Of a DNA stretch of 64,000 nucleotides, positions 62,513 through 64,000 are shown one piece after another. Origin of the DNA: Anaerocolumna sp. MB42-C2 (GTDB taxonomy: Bacteria > Bacillota > Clostridia > Lachnospirales > Lachnospiraceae); assembly GCF_030913705.1 (NCBI RefSeq), contig NZ_CP133190.1, forward strand, positions 2,356,001 to 2,420,000. The letters run 5' to 3'. The position numbers and the translations under genes were made by a program. The number at the start of each line of letters is the position of its first letter. The first letter of the stretch is position 1. The notes beneath the pieces were generated by a model, which was given only the letters and a program-made list of their open reading frames with translations, searched no databases and was not told where the DNA came from.

Positions 62513-63754
62513 TTATTGTAATATTTTCAGAAAACAATCCTCTATGGCTGCTTTTTTCTTATTATAATAACTTCCCATACTTTGAAACGAATTAACATCT
62601 TTCAGATCATTTTCCTCCTCTTTAAAATTAATTTCAGTCTGATAATCCACGAATTTCAATTCCAATTTTGAATTTGTGTGAATATCCCATCCGCCGCTCG
62701 TATCCAGATTTCCGACTGTATTCAGATTAATGGGTAAACTGAAAATATCACCTTTCATATCAAAACTGATATTATTCTTTTGCTTGTTTAAATCAATCTC
62801 TGTTGCCGCTTTTAATTGCAAAGTGGTGGCAGCTCCGGAAAGGATAAGAATATTCGTTTCATCTGTAAACAGTTCTCCGGAAAGGCTATGATCACCTTTG
62901 GATTTTATGGATACCGTTCTATCGGCATTCTTACCGAAAATACAGGTAATGGTTAAGTCATCCCAAACCTTAACTGCATTATTAAATATCACTTCCATAT
63001 AAACTTTCTGAGTCTCATAGTTAAAGGATATATTTGCACTTCGTATTTTATGGGAATCGTCCACATAAATATGTAAAATAATATCGGAATCCAAACGTGT
63101 CAGGGAAGAATCTATATTATTTAATACCTTTTCGTCTGCTATGTAGTTCTTCAAATAATCCGGTAATATTTCTATTATATTTTTATCCAAAACCACTTCG
63201 TATTCATCGGTCTCACACATATTGTCCTTACCGCCCGTAACTGCAAAAGATTTTTGACCGCTTTTACTGACCTTGGCATATTTATTATATATTTCAATCA
63301 AGGAACGTATCTGGTCTTTTTTGTTCCTGACTTCTGCCTGGGATTTTCTACCGGTTTTATCAGTATTTTTCTCTTGACTGCTGTTCTTTTCTACGTAATT
63401 ACCGCTATTACCATTGTCTATCTTGTTATTAATACTCTTGTTTTTTGCAAGTCCTATCGGTTCACCAAATAAATCTGATGAAGATAGAACTATTTTATTT
63501 TTGTCATTATAAGCTGTCAGGGAAAATACTTTTTTTTCTTCATCTGATGCAGTTACCGTCAGACTTAATGGAGTGTTGTATAAGTTTTTTACTTCTTTCC
63601 ACCCATCTAACAGAGTATCCTCCATACAAAACAATACATAACTTTTAGGCAGATAAATCAGCCCGAAATCAAACTTTAAAATATGACCCACTGCGTAAGT
63701 GATCAACAAAACTGCTGTAATTATCATAATAACTAGTCTTTTTTTAATTTTCAA
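62513..63754 (-). CDS. membrane-anchored protein of unknown function
   Basis: A 413-residue protein not recognised as any family. It has one N-terminal helix (about 6-25; no lipobox), then an extracellular part with a hydrophilic low-complexity stretch (about 105-150; Asn/Lys/Ser/Glu-rich) and mostly beta-strand sequence (YEVVLDKNIIEIL; IILHIYVDDSHKIRSANISFNYETQKVYMEVIF; ISFDMKGDIFSLPINLNTVG). Three Cys are present. The start is TTG with GAGG. It lies nine bases after the TetR stop and 17 before the YhgE/Pip start, so it probably acts with that protein at the membrane. Confidence 0.6.
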   Translation of the reverse strand: MKIKKRLVIMIITAVLLITYAVGHILKFDFGLIYLPKSYVLFCMEDTLLDGWKEVKNLYNTPLSLTVTASDEEKKVFSLTAYNDKNKIVLSSSDLFGEPIGLAKNKSINNKIDNGNSGNYVEKNSSQEKNTDKTGRKSQAEVRNKKDQIRSLIEIYNKYAKVSKSGQKSFAVTGGKDNMCETDEYEVVLDKNIIEILPDYLKNYIADEKVLNNIDSSLTRLDSDIILHIYVDDSHKIRSANISFNYETQKVYMEVIFNNAVKVWDDLTITCIFGKNADRTVSIKSKGDHSLSGELFTDETNILILSGAATTLQLKAATEIDLNKQKNNISFDMKGDIFSLPINLNTVGNLDTSGGWDIHTNSKLELKFVDYQTEINFKEEENDLKDVNSFQSMGSYYNKKKAAIEDCFLKILQ

Positions 63755-63763
63755 AGAATCACC

Positions 63764-64000
63764 TCACAGAAATAAACCTTGTTTTAAAAAACTTCCTACC
63801 GAATCGGCAATTTCCCGTTCATTTAATGGTTCATGTTTTTCTTCCCACTCAAAAGCCAGTGCCGTATATACCTTCAATACTAAAAAAGTAAGCAGTGTTG
63901 TATTACATGGCTTAATTAATCCTTTTTCCACCGCATTTTTCAATCGTTTCTCCAGATAAACACTAATGGTGTTATCTAACATATCAATAACCTTACAGGA
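63764..64000 (-). CDS. TetR-family regulator, C-terminal part (cut by window edge)
   Basis: The reading frame is open to the window end, so the first part, including the helix-turn-helix, lies beyond base 64000. The visible 78 residues are helical and end VGSFLKQGLFL, as do TetR C-terminal ligand domains (TTLLTFLVLKVYTALAFEWEEKHEPLNEREIADSV). The inner ATG at 63982 is not the start. TetR genes commonly precede YhgE/Pip genes, which supports the call and suggests it represses this operon. Confidence 0.65.
   Translation of the reverse strand, partial: SCKVIDMLDNTISVYLEKRLKNAVEKGLIKPCNTTLLTFLVLKVYTALAFEWEEKHEPLNEREIADSVGSFLKQGLFL

Overview
The window is AT-rich and almost entirely minus-strand: about 41 genes, only one of them (the LacI-type regulator at 23706-25592) on the plus strand. 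AAGGAGG-type ribosome binding sites, frequent GTG/TTG starts, lipobox substrate-binding proteins with MsmX-dependent-style importers that lack their own ATPase, YesM/YesN-type two-component systems, a YhgE/Pip protein and an L,D-transpeptidase all point to a Gram-positive, anaerobic Clostridia member, most likely a plant- or host-glycan-degrading Lachnospiraceae. This placement is inference from gene style. No rRNA, tRNA, CRISPR array, prophage or transposase gene was seen.

Layout, reading each operon in its (minus) direction of transcription. (1) 14510-1005: a sensor kinase/AraC response regulator pair, then an operon of two permeases, a substrate-binding lipoprotein, an unassigned TIM-barrel-like glycoside hydrolase candidate and a GH38 alpha-mannosidase; a PadR regulator with a palindromic promoter/operator follows at 77-805. 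(2) 25592-14869: a divergent regulator that fuses a LacI repressor to a PfkB sugar kinase, facing an operon of ribokinase, binding protein, two permeases, a 712-residue ADP-ribosylglycohydrolase-family protein, a second PfkB kinase and a second ADP-ribosylglycohydrolase-family protein. This looks like a dedicated pathway for importing and cleaving a ribosyl (or similar N-/O-glycosyl) compound and phosphorylating the released sugar. (3) 27977-25815: a NapH/CcoG-like ferredoxin-type membrane protein and a CcdA-thioredoxin fusion, an extracytoplasmic thiol-redox unit. (4) 37592-28112: an OmpR-type two-component system followed by a hybrid operon of a propeller-like/substrate-binding fusion lipoprotein, two sugar-type permeases, a long coiled-coil HlyD-like adaptor and an FtsX/MacB-like membrane protein. 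This is the least conventional system here. (5) 39085-38063: a lone zinc alcohol dehydrogenase. (6) 49133-39304: a second YesM/YesN pair, a binding protein, two permeases and a GH106-like hydrolase. (7) 55559-49359: a large modular secreted protein and an L,D-transpeptidase. (8) 59030-55792: ECF sigma factor, small membrane protein, ABC ATPase and ABC permease, all translationally coupled. (9) 64000-59250: TetR C-terminus (cut by the window edge), an anchored protein of unknown function and a YhgE/Pip protein.

Non-coding signals are rich. Two copies, in opposite orientation, of a 138-139 bp MITE-like palindromic element lie at 10511-10648 and 37757-37895. Long hairpins sit between binding-protein genes and their neighbours in three operons, one of them with mutually exclusive stems. 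Most operons end in clear rho-independent terminators, several of which share a GGCTGTTGCA-like stem.
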